Assembly: GCA_002499195.1 (NCBI GenBank) | Contig: DAKS01000037.1 | Span: 1 to 5,479 of the forward strand | Direction of reading: 5' to 3' | Source: Euryarchaeota archaeon UBA443 | GTDB taxonomy: Archaea; Thermoplasmatota; Poseidoniia; Poseidoniales; Poseidoniaceae | DNA: 5,479 nucleotides | In this document: piece after piece, positions 1 to 5,318 of the stretch | Layout of the letters: the number at the start of each line of letters is the position of its first letter | Position numbering within the stretch: the first letter of the stretch is position 1 | Made by a program: the position numbers and the translations under genes | Notes under the pieces: generated by a model | What the model saw: only the letters and a program-made list of their open reading frames with translations | What the model was told of the DNA's origin: nothing | Database searches by the model: none

Positions 1-38
1 AGACAAAGATTCAATTGGAAAAAACTGGAACCCACATC

Positions 39-545
39 ATGAAGAGCATCAAGACCAACTCACCTATTTCGGTGAGAATGTCATTTGATGTTTCGAATGA
101 CGCTCTCTGGGAACTGATCAGCTCGCCTGGTAATCTCAATGATTGTCATCCTTTTTGCAAATTGAATGAAGCTCTTCAGTGGGATGATGAAGGACACATC
201 GATCGCTTGGTTTACCTGAATGGCCGTACCTACATCCGTCAGTTTTTGACGTGGGATGAGGGTGAAGGATACACGTTGCGAATTGGTGAAGAGAATGGCT
301 TGCAATCGTTCGTAAAGTGGGAAATCGATTCAATCTCTGCGAATAAGTCTCAATTGACCATTACAGTTCATCCATATCTCCTTGCAGGATACCCAAAGGT
401 TGTTTCTTTCTTACCGTATCAATTCTGGATAAAGCCAAGAATGCGTCGATATCTTCGTTCCGTAGTTTCTGGATTTGAGCACGTTGCTCGAACAGGAGAA
501 CCTGTTCCGCGAAACCACTTTGGTCGTCATTCGTGGTTTTCGTAA
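39..545 (+). CDS. SRPBCC (START/Bet v 1-like) superfamily protein
   Basis: A 168-residue protein, close to the usual size of a single SRPBCC ligand-binding domain (about 140-170). The N-terminal pattern is typical of the fold: a first beta strand (ISVRMSFDVS), then a helix with ALWELISSPGNL and CHPFCK, followed by alternating strands and a long C-terminal helix (about residues 125-150). It ends in a basic/aromatic tail, GEPVPRNHFGRHSWFS, which I recall from other SRPBCC proteins with a similar ending. SRPBCC domains form a deep hydrophobic pocket for lipids or other small hydrophobic molecules; the ligand here cannot be read from sequence. No signal peptide or membrane segment is seen, so it is probably cytoplasmic. 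I chose the ATG at 39 because it sits just before the domain. A TTG at 15 is in frame and no stop precedes it in the window, so a start further upstream is possible. It ends one base before the convergent gene. Confidence 0.72.
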   Translation: MKSIKTNSPISVRMSFDVSNDALWELISSPGNLNDCHPFCKLNEALQWDDEGHIDRLVYLNGRTYIRQFLTWDEGEGYTLRIGEENGLQSFVKWEIDSISANKSQLTITVHPYLLAGYPKVVSFLPYQFWIKPRMRRYLRSVVSGFEHVARTGEPVPRNHFGRHSWFS

Positions 546-546
546 C

Positions 547-1833
547 TCAATTGTCAAGTTCTGAGAGAATGAGATCGACAGTGGCCTTGGCCGAGTTGAG
601 AACACGAGCAGGAATCATCGCAAGCAACACCATTGACAAAGAGGCGAGGATTCCAATGCTTGGAAGTGCTTTTTCAGATTCTTCTTCCTCTACATCATCA
701 CTACTTTTTGTTGCATCATTTGGGTAGAGATCTGCATTATCCCCGACTCCATCACTATCAGAGTCGACTGTTTCATTTGGATCATCTGGGAATGCGTCTG
801 TGTTATCACCTACACCGTCATCATCTGAATCTGTTTGCTCGCTTGCATCAAATGGGAATGCATCCAATCCTGAAACACCATCATCATCCCAATCATAGGA
901 ACAACCCTCTCCCCATATGCCAAGTATTGCTCCTGAATTGAGTGAGGAATAATCGTAGACCAATGACATTCCAACACCTTCTAGTGCAAGTCCTGCATCA
1001 TCTTGTGAACGTATGTAGAGGGTATCACCTGTACCGAATGTAGCGACTGCGTCACCATTGACAACATCCAAGACATCATAGAATGTGACTCTTGATTCAC
1101 TATTCGTTGGATTAAATCCGTAGACTGTATTATTGGCAAGATTCCAAATCTCTTGCTCGTATTCTCCCTGAGAATTAACCCAATTGATGCACATGTTCAT
1201 ACCTTGAATTGGCAAGTCCATTTGATTCGATGTAACGGAAATGCTCCAGAATCCATCTTCTGCTTGCCCATTTGATTCATCATAATCAAAGGTAAATCGA
1301 GGAGGTTCGGCAGGCAATTTTTCCAATCCCTGGAGTTGAACGACATTAGGTATGTTCGAATCGATGCTTAAAATCTGATTCGAGTGAGGTTCAGCTTCAA
1401 ATCGTTCTTCGATCGGTTTACTCATATCACAAGGATCATCTGTGCACAGTAAAACTTCAAGTTCAATGTCGACTTTTGTTGTTGACCATTTGATATACAC
1501 TTCACCTTGAACTTCAATGACATTTGAGGATTCCATCGAGGGGATGTAGACGCTGTGGACATGGAGGACATGACCATCTGTCTGGTAATGAATGGCAATC
1601 ATGTGGCTGCTGCTCAATTCATTTATCTTGCTTATTTCAACTGATACTGGCACGGTTGTACCAGTCATGACCCATTCAACAGAGTTGAAATCGACGTCAG
1701 AATCCATCCAATAGATTGGTTCACTATCCTCCGCAAACGCAGATGGGGCTGATGCTACACATAGGAAGGCGAATACAACGGAAAAAACCAGAACTTTCTG
1801 AACATGTGGGTTCATGTTCTTCACGAAGTTCAT
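547..1833 (-). CDS. secreted, C-terminally anchored protein with thrombospondin type 3 calcium-binding repeats
   Basis: About 428 residues from the ATG at 1833. Residues 1-34 form a signal peptide: short basic start, hydrophobic core VLVFSVVFAFLCVA, and an AxA site (SAFA before ED). Two unrecognised beta-rich regions follow (about 35-165 and 175-310) with four cysteines: a close pair in LLCTDDPC and two more distant ones. Residues 314-378 hold three TSP3 units with DxDxDGxxDxxDxFP spacing, expected to bind Ca2+. An acidic linker (DDVEEEESEK) leads to one membrane segment, LPSIGILASLSMVLLAMIPA (390-409), and an 18-residue tail. The protein is therefore probably displayed outside the cell and held by its C-terminus; ligand or function is unknown. 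Start choice: 1833 is the first ATG; an ATG at 1815 also gives a good signal peptide and has a TATA-like box at leaderless distance; a TTG at 1896 would put extra polar sequence before the signal peptide and is less likely. Confidence 0.82.
   Translation of the reverse strand: MNFVKNMNPHVQKVLVFSVVFAFLCVASAPSAFAEDSEPIYWMDSDVDFNSVEWVMTGTTVPVSVEISKINELSSSHMIAIHYQTDGHVLHVHSVYIPSMESSNVIEVQGEVYIKWSTTKVDIELEVLLCTDDPCDMSKPIEERFEAEPHSNQILSIDSNIPNVVQLQGLEKLPAEPPRFTFDYDESNGQAEDGFWSISVTSNQMDLPIQGMNMCINWVNSQGEYEQEIWNLANNTVYGFNPTNSESRVTFYDVLDVVNGDAVATFGTGDTLYIRSQDDAGLALEGVGMSLVYDYSSLNSGAILGIWGEGCSYDWDDDGVSGLDAFPFDASEQTDSDDDGVGDNTDAFPDDPNETVDSDSDGVGDNADLYPNDATKSSDDVEEEESEKALPSIGILASLSMVLLAMIPARVLNSAKATVDLILSELDN
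607..666 (-). other. C-terminal transmembrane anchor segment
   Basis: Codes for one roughly 20-residue hydrophobic stretch opening LPSIG, directly after an acidic linker. Marine archaeal surface proteins often end in an LPxxG-plus-hydrophobic sorting-like tail; here the segment is followed by 18 mostly polar residues rather than a short arginine cluster, so simple membrane anchoring is as likely as archaeosortase processing. Confidence 0.6.
700..894 (-). repeat. three tandem thrombospondin type 3 units (21-22 codons each)
   Basis: Three consecutive units, each opening with an acidic DWDDDG, DSDDDG or DSDSDG calcium loop and continuing VxDxxDxFPxD-like: unit 1 has 21 residues and ends SEQT, unit 2 has 22 and ends NETV, unit 3 has 22 and ends TKSS. 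Unit 1 is the most diverged (VSGLDAFPFD, lacking the DN), and unit 3 has LYP in place of AFP. This is a protein-level repeat; the DNA copies differ at many third positions, so it is not a recent duplication. Confidence 0.85.
1732..1833 (-). other. signal peptide coding segment of the TSP3-repeat protein
   Basis: Codes for a 34-residue Sec-type signal peptide with a lysine-containing n-region, a 14-residue hydrophobic core and an AFA motif before the predicted cleavage ahead of Glu-Asp. The LC within the core does not fit a lipobox, so a lipoprotein is unlikely. Confidence 0.7.
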
Positions 1834-1837
1834 GAAA

Positions 1838-1843
1838 ATTATA
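1838..1843 (-). promoter_or_regulatory. TATA-like box for the TSP3-repeat gene
   Basis: TATAAT on the minus strand, centred about 25-26 bases before the ATG at 1815. In archaea the TATA box is centred about 26 bases upstream of the transcription start, so a leaderless message starting at that ATG would fit. If the ATG at 1833 is the real start, this element would be too close and a box further up (for example the AT-rich stretch around 1881-1890) would be needed. Confidence 0.35.
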
Positions 1844-1910
1844 GTTCTAGTGCTCAAAAGAGAGTTCGCTATGGTTTGATATCTATTAGATTCCAAATCG
1901 ATGTATTGAG

Positions 1911-1916
1911 TATATT
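1911..1916 (+). promoter_or_regulatory. TATA-like box for plsC (and the genes downstream)
   Basis: TATATT within GAGTATATTCGCC. With archaeal spacing, transcription would begin near 1938-1941, giving a leader of about 19 bases that just includes the ribosome-binding site at 1949-1954. No comparable box is visible in the plsC-thyA gap, so this may drive all three genes. Confidence 0.4.
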
Positions 1917-1948
1917 CGCCTCCAAACCATCAAAACCCTATTTCTCAA

Positions 1949-1954
1949 GGGAGG
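1949..1954 (+). promoter_or_regulatory. Shine-Dalgarno site of plsC
   Basis: GGGAGG lies three bases before the ATG at 1958. It is the strongest match to the 16S rRNA tail complement in the window and fixes this start, although the spacing is shorter than the usual 5-9 bases. Confidence 0.6.
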
Positions 1955-1957
1955 CTT

Positions 1958-2743
1958 ATGGAAGAAGACCAAGATGTGGTCGCCGCGTGGGAAGCGTTGC
2001 GTCAACATTGGTTGATTCCAACTACTGGAAACAAACCCTCTCGCTACCTGTTTTACAACTTCTTGCGGATGACTTTGGTACCAATTTTTCGCTTTCTTTT
2101 GAGAATGAGGATTCGCGGTGAACACCACATACCTCGCAAGGGTCCTGTCATTCTTGCTGCTAATCATTTGTCACATGTTGATCCAATCATGGTCATTCTT
2201 TCATCGAGAAGAACTACCCACTATCTTGCCAAAGACGGACACTTTGCTAAGTGGTGGACTCGCTTCGTGATGAAATCAACAGGACAGATTGAAACTCAAC
2301 GGGAAAGTGGTGGACTTGATGCACTATCTAGTGCAGCTGACGTACTTGATCAAGGTCGAGCATTGGGTATATTTCCTGAAGGAACTCGATCTAAACGTAC
2401 TGATGCACCGTTCTTGTTACCAGGAAAGACAGGTGTTGCTCGCTTGGCTGCATCCTATCCAAACAGCGTAGTGGTTCCAATCGCTTTGCTTGGAACAAGA
2501 GAGATGATGGAGCCACAAAAACACAAATTACCCCGATTGCATAGACCTGTTAAATTCCAATCTGGTGAAGGAGTTACTTGGTATCAATGGTTGATCGATG
2601 TCAATGGAGGCAATCAATCGGCTACATCATTGAAGCAACTTGCTGACAAAGAGGAGCATGAAATTCGTAGTGAACTGGCAACATTATATCGGAAATTCAC
2701 CGACCAATTGATGGGTAGTATCCAAGCCTTAGGCGCTCCTTGA
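1958..2743 (+). CDS. plsC: PlsC-type 1-acylglycerol-3-phosphate O-acyltransferase family protein
   Basis: 261 residues, the usual size of a PlsC/LPLAT enzyme. All acyltransferase blocks are visible in order: motif I NHLSHVD at 69-75 with the catalytic His70 and Asp75 (HX4D); motif II GQIETQRESGG around 109-119 with Arg115; motif III FPEGTRSKR at 139-147, which binds the phosphate of the acceptor; and motif IV VVPIALLGT at 172-180. A hydrophobic helix near 37-50 probably docks the enzyme to the inner face of the membrane. Known family members transfer an acyl chain from acyl-CoA or acyl-ACP to lysophosphatidic acid, giving phosphatidic acid. The precise acceptor is not certain, since other glycerolipid and lysophospholipid acyltransferases share these motifs. 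It is first in a run with thyA and folA but has no functional link with them; the start is set by GGGAGG. In an archaeal host this would be a bacterial-type, ester-lipid enzyme. Confidence 0.88.
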   Translation: MEEDQDVVAAWEALRQHWLIPTTGNKPSRYLFYNFLRMTLVPIFRFLLRMRIRGEHHIPRKGPVILAANHLSHVDPIMVILSSRRTTHYLAKDGHFAKWWTRFVMKSTGQIETQRESGGLDALSSAADVLDQGRALGIFPEGTRSKRTDAPFLLPGKTGVARLAASYPNSVVVPIALLGTREMMEPQKHKLPRLHRPVKFQSGEGVTWYQWLIDVNGGNQSATSLKQLADKEEHEIRSELATLYRKFTDQLMGSIQALGAP

Positions 2744-2766
2744 CCATTGGTAAGCCTCAAGGGCTT
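2738..2766 (+). other. possible hairpin in the plsC-thyA gap
   Basis: CCTTGA (2738-2743, covering the plsC stop) can pair with TCAAGG (2757-2762); an alternative and exclusive hairpin pairs AAGCC (2752-2756) with GGCTT (2762-2766). Both are short and no T-run follows, so neither is a convincing terminator. The remaining bases of the 51-base gap hold only the thyA ribosome-binding site. Confidence 0.2.
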
Positions 2767-2785
2767 CCATCGATGACAACCTTTT

Positions 2786-2791
2786 GGTGAG
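2786..2791 (+). promoter_or_regulatory. Shine-Dalgarno site of thyA
   Basis: GGTGAG ends three bases before the ATG at 2795. GGTGA matches the GGAGGTGAT complement of the 16S tail in its 3' half, so aligned spacing is normal. It supports the chosen start, which also matches the first residue of known ThyA proteins. Confidence 0.5.
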
Positions 2792-2794
2792 CGA

Positions 2795-3589
2795 ATGCAA
2801 GAGTATCTCAACCTCATGAAACATATTCTTGACCATGGGGCAAAAAAGGGTGACCGAACAGGTACTGGCACACTATCTGTCTTTGGTTATCAGATGCGTT
2901 TCGATCTCTCCGAAGGCTTTCCAATGGTCACTACAAAGAAGTTACACTTGCGCTCGATTGTGCATGAACTGCTATGGTTCCTCAAAGGAGATACCAACGT
3001 CAAGTATCTACAAGAAAACGGAGTTCGAATCTGGAATGAATGGGCTGATGAGAATGGAGACCTAGGTCCAGTCTATGGAAAGCAATGGAGAAAATGGGAA
3101 TCCAAGGATGGACGTATTATCGACCAAGTTGAACAAGCTATTGAGCAGATTAAGAACAATCCAAACAGTCGACGTATCATCGTATCAGCCTGGAACGTTG
3201 GTGAACTTGATGAGATGGCTTTGATGCCTTGTCATGCCTTTTTCCAATTCCATGTTGCTGATGGTAAGTTGAATTGTCAACTGTATCAAAGAAGCGCTGA
3301 TGTCTTTCTTGGAGTTCCATTCAATATCGCCTCCTATGCTTTGCTTACACATATGATGGCTCAGGTTTGTGGACTTGAGGCTGGAACGTTCGTTCACACC
3401 CTTGGTGATGCGCATCTGTACATGAATCATCTCGATCAAGCTAGAGAACAAATCAGTCGAGATCCACTTCCACTTCCAACATTGAAACTTGATGATTCGA
3501 TTATGGATATCGATGCATTCACGTTTGAGAGTATCGAAGTTGTTGGCTATGAACACCACCCTCACATCTCTGCACCAATTTCGGTATGA
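2795..3589 (+). CDS. thyA: thymidylate synthase
   Basis: Converts dUMP and 5,10-methylene-tetrahydrofolate to dTMP and dihydrofolate in the cytoplasm. The protein has 264 residues, the same length as E. coli ThyA, and aligns to it without gaps through the core, so residue numbers coincide: Arg21 (phosphate), Glu58, Trp80, the catalytic Cys146 in MPCHAFFQF, Arg166 and Asp169 in YQRSADVFLG, Asn177 in PFNIASYALL, and His207 and Tyr209 in GDAHLYMNH. Blocks such as EWADENGDLGPVYGKQWR and RRIIVSAWNVGELD are essentially the bacterial consensus. All catalytic residues are present, so it should be active. Its stop TGA overlaps the folA ATG (ATGA), implying translational coupling with the enzyme that recycles its folate product. 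The bacterial-type sequence hints at gene transfer if the host is archaeal. Confidence 0.98.
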   Translation: MQEYLNLMKHILDHGAKKGDRTGTGTLSVFGYQMRFDLSEGFPMVTTKKLHLRSIVHELLWFLKGDTNVKYLQENGVRIWNEWADENGDLGPVYGKQWRKWESKDGRIIDQVEQAIEQIKNNPNSRRIIVSAWNVGELDEMALMPCHAFFQFHVADGKLNCQLYQRSADVFLGVPFNIASYALLTHMMAQVCGLEAGTFVHTLGDAHLYMNHLDQAREQISRDPLPLPTLKLDDSIMDIDAFTFESIEVVGYEHHPHISAPISV

Positions 3590-4101
3590 TCACTATGCAA
3601 CTCAAGATGATCCTTGCCATGGATTTGGATGGATGCATAGGCAAGGAGAATGGACTTCCTTGGCGTCTTCGATCGGATATGCTTCGATTCAAACGCCTAA
3701 CAATTGGAGAAGGAAATAGTGCAGTATTGATGGGAAGAACAACTTGGGAAACTATTCCTGAAATTTATCGTCCACTAGTTGAACGAATCAACATCGTCGT
3801 TACTAGAAACAAAGAATACACGCTTGATGATGCTGAAGTAGTCTATTCTATAGAGGATGGAATCAAACATGCTAAGAATAAGAACTGCGATGAATGTTGG
3901 ATAATTGGTGGTGCAAACGTGTACGAACAATGTCGAGATATGGTTGATGAAGTCCACCTAACATCGGTTGAAACCTCTAACTCAGGAGATGTTAGGGTTG
4001 CTTTATTTGGAGAACAATGGATTCGCGAAGTGATCGAATCGACACCTCAAAGCAGCGACAATGAGCACCCAACAACTTACATGATTTTGAGAAAATCATG
4101 A
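3586..4101 (+). CDS. folA: dihydrofolate reductase
   Basis: Reduces the dihydrofolate released by ThyA to tetrahydrofolate with NADPH. 171 residues from the ATG at 3586, slightly longer than the usual 159-165. Family landmarks: GCIGKENGLPW (16-26, Met20-loop region, with Trp26); Asp31 of RSDMLRFKRLT, the substrate-protonating acid; the NADPH-binding LMGRTTWE (48-55); Arg67 in RPLVERINIVVT, which binds the folate glutamate; WIIGGANVY (105-113) with the conserved Gly-Gly; and Thr126. The loop carries WRLRSD where most members have a proline (WxLPxD), a mild departure. The start overlaps the thyA stop as ATGA. ATG at 3595 is a good alternative, since it still leaves a full first beta strand; ATG at 3607 would cut it. 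The end overlaps the convergent mazG-like gene by six bases. Confidence 0.95.
   Translation: MITMQLKMILAMDLDGCIGKENGLPWRLRSDMLRFKRLTIGEGNSAVLMGRTTWETIPEIYRPLVERINIVVTRNKEYTLDDAEVVYSIEDGIKHAKNKNCDECWIIGGANVYEQCRDMVDEVHLTSVETSNSGDVRVALFGEQWIREVIESTPQSSDNEHPTTYMILRKS
4080..4100. terminator. perfect 9-bp hairpin at the folA/mazG-like convergent junction
   Basis: CATGATTTT (4080-4088) and AAAATCATG (4092-4100) are exact reverse complements around a GAG loop. The right arm contains the mazG-like stop codon and the first two bases of the folA stop. No long T-run follows on either strand, so it is not a textbook intrinsic terminator, but being nearly symmetric it could mark the 3' end of both messages or stabilise them. 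The arms also encode the last folA residues (MILRKS). Confidence 0.4.
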
Positions 4102-4464
4102 ATCGGTATATTCTGTAACACGAATACCAAGACGTCCTTTTCGAGCAGGACGTTGCATGATTTTGTCAACTTTCGCCTCGAAGGATGCTTTGAGATCAAT
4201 ATTCATCGCTAATGAGTGACCCATTAGAAGAATCAGTACGTCTGCCATCTCTTCTGCTACTTCTTCGATCGGTTTGTTCTTGGTAATAGCTGCCGCTAAT
4301 TCACCCAATTCTTCAACTGTCAAAGCGATTCGATATCCCATATCATGCCCGTTGTTTCCAGCGAAGTCGTGCTTGTGATGGAATGCTGCAACGCGTTTCA
4401 TCATTCCAGTCCAAACATCTTCATCTTGAGATTCAAGCCACGATTCGACCGAGAACGGTTCCAT
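4096..4464 (-). CDS. MazG-like nucleotide pyrophosphohydrolase
   Basis: 122 residues, the size of a single-domain all-alpha NTP pyrophosphatase (MazG-like/dUTPase-2/HisE superfamily). The metal-binding signature EExxE...ExxD is clear: Glu51, Glu52 and Glu55 in VEELGELAAAI, and Glu72 and Asp75 in EEMADVLILL, joined by a short helix-turn. Such enzymes hydrolyse nucleoside triphosphates, often non-canonical or excess dNTPs, to the monophosphate and pyrophosphate; they usually work as dimers or tetramers in the cytoplasm. The C-terminus is basic (RPARKGRLGIR). The exact substrate cannot be told. The ATG at 4464 is the only usual start codon after an upstream in-frame stop; no Shine-Dalgarno site precedes it, so translation probably relies on the gene before it, 28 bases upstream. 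It shares TCATGA with folA as stop codons. Confidence 0.85.
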   Translation of the reverse strand: MEPFSVESWLESQDEDVWTGMMKRVAAFHHKHDFAGNNGHDMGYRIALTVEELGELAAAITKNKPIEEVAEEMADVLILLMGHSLAMNIDLKASFEAKVDKIMQRPARKGRLGIRVTEYTDS

Positions 4465-4492
4465 AATGGAGGCTTTTGGTGAACGCTCAAAA

Positions 4493-5278
4493 TCATTGTG
4501 TCAACAACGAGGTGATGCAAGACCAGACAGGTCCAAGCCTACGGTTAGCTTCAGCAGATACCGCTTCATGGCTCAAATCAGCACTTGCATCGCCCGGTTC
4601 CTTACCAGCAGCCCAGTTAGATCCAATCAGAAGAGCGGAATAGGGTAATTCTACTTCGCGACATAGTTTGGCTTCTCGTGGCATGGTCATTCCGACAACG
4701 TGACCACCGAGTTTCTCGATTGCGAGAACTTCAGCAGCTGTTTCAAATTGAGGACCTTGAGCCAACCAATAGGTGAAGAGAAGTCTTTCATCTTCTAGAC
4801 CTTGGTTCTCTCGTAGAACTGCTTCTAGTGCATTATTCATATCTACATCAAATGGAACTGTTACCGAGGTGAACTCTGCTTCATCATCATGGAATGTGGT
4901 TGTCTGTCCTGTGAAATCGATGTATTGATTGGCAAGACCGACTCGTCCAGGAGGAAAGTCTTCGACAATGCAACCGACTGAACAAACCGAAAGAACTGCA
5001 TCCATGTTGGCATTCTTCAATGCCCAAATATTGGCATGATGATCGATGTTGTGTGGAGGCTTGTTCGGTTTTCCAGCATTATGATGACGCTGAAGAAAGA
5101 CGAGTGTCTTCTGTTCTGAACCATGTTGTAATTGAAACGACTTCAATGGAACTTTACCGTAAGGAGTCTCAACTTCAAAGGAATCTGTGGTAAGAACTTC
5201 AAGGCCTGCATCAGCAAAAGGCTGGCCTGTTGCCATGTTGAGAAGACCCGTACCGCCGATGATAGCAAGTCGCTGCAT
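4493..5278 (-). CDS. PNP/MTAP family phosphorylase, probably S-methyl-5'-thioinosine phosphorylase
   Basis: 261 residues, the normal length for the trimeric PNP/MTAP family. Landmarks: phosphate loop IIGGTGL (6-12); LQRHHNAGKPNKPPHNIDHHANIWALK region (63-88) with Arg64-His65; SVCSVGC (97-103); GPQFETAAE (175-183); VVGMTMPREAKL (194-205) with the ribose-contacting Met197; and the base-recognition stretch SNWAAG (220-225). Family members split a purine nucleoside with phosphate to give the free base and ribose-1-phosphate or 5-methylthioribose-1-phosphate. True MTAPs, which act on methylthioadenosine, carry Asp in a TDYD-type motif here; Asn221 followed by AAGK resembles the methylthioinosine phosphorylase of Pseudomonas (VVNPAAGK) and points to a 6-oxopurine substrate. 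A plain inosine/guanosine phosphorylase remains possible. It lies between a SAP-domain gene and the mazG-like gene on one strand. Confidence 0.88.
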   Translation of the reverse strand: MQRLAIIGGTGLLNMATGQPFADAGLEVLTTDSFEVETPYGKVPLKSFQLQHGSEQKTLVFLQRHHNAGKPNKPPHNIDHHANIWALKNANMDAVLSVCSVGCIVEDFPPGRVGLANQYIDFTGQTTTFHDDEAEFTSVTVPFDVDMNNALEAVLRENQGLEDERLLFTYWLAQGPQFETAAEVLAIEKLGGHVVGMTMPREAKLCREVELPYSALLIGSNWAAGKEPGDASADLSHEAVSAEANRRLGPVWSCITSLLTQ

Positions 5279-5281
5279 GGA

Positions 5282-5289
5282 CTCCCCTC
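5282..5289 (-). promoter_or_regulatory. Shine-Dalgarno site of the phosphorylase gene
   Basis: GAGGGGAG on the minus strand ends three bases before the ATG at 5278. GGAG matches the 16S tail complement and supports this start, which also places the GGTGL loop at the usual distance from the N-terminus. No clear TATA-like box is seen in the 40-base gap, so the gene may be read through from the SAP-domain gene. Confidence 0.5.
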
Positions 5290-5318
5290 TCAGTCAAGGG
5301 TTGTCAAATGTTCGCTGA

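Noticed and set aside
633..941. 102-residue plus-strand frame rich in His and Leu
   Set aside because: It is antisense to the acidic TSP3 repeats; GAT/GAC Asp codons read backwards give the His/Ile/Leu-rich composition.
1405..1419. 15-base identity TTCTTCGATCGGTTT with 4261-4275
   Set aside because: On the minus strand both encode the same peptide, KPIEE, in the same codons; most simply a coding coincidence. A shorter CTTCGATCGG also occurs near 3667 in a different reading context.
1804..2121. Plus-strand frame of 105 residues crossing the divergent promoter
   Set aside because: It overlaps the signal peptide region and the start of plsC in another frame and has no family features.
2752..2766. 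AAGCC/GGCTT hairpin as a plsC terminator
   Set aside because: Only 5 bp with no T-run after it, and an exclusive alternative pairing exists; kept only as a low-confidence structure.
2781..2793. CTTTTGGTGAGCG before thyA resembles CTTTTGGTGAACG at 4473-4485
   Set aside because: A 12 of 13 match is expected several times by chance in a window of this size, and the second copy is antisense to its neighbour gene's leader.
4466..4648. Plus-strand ATGGAGGC... frame, and an SD-like GGAGGCTTTTG with a TTG start inside it
   Set aside because: Both lie antisense to the 3' end of the phosphorylase gene and the gap before the MazG-like gene, and neither product looks like a real protein.
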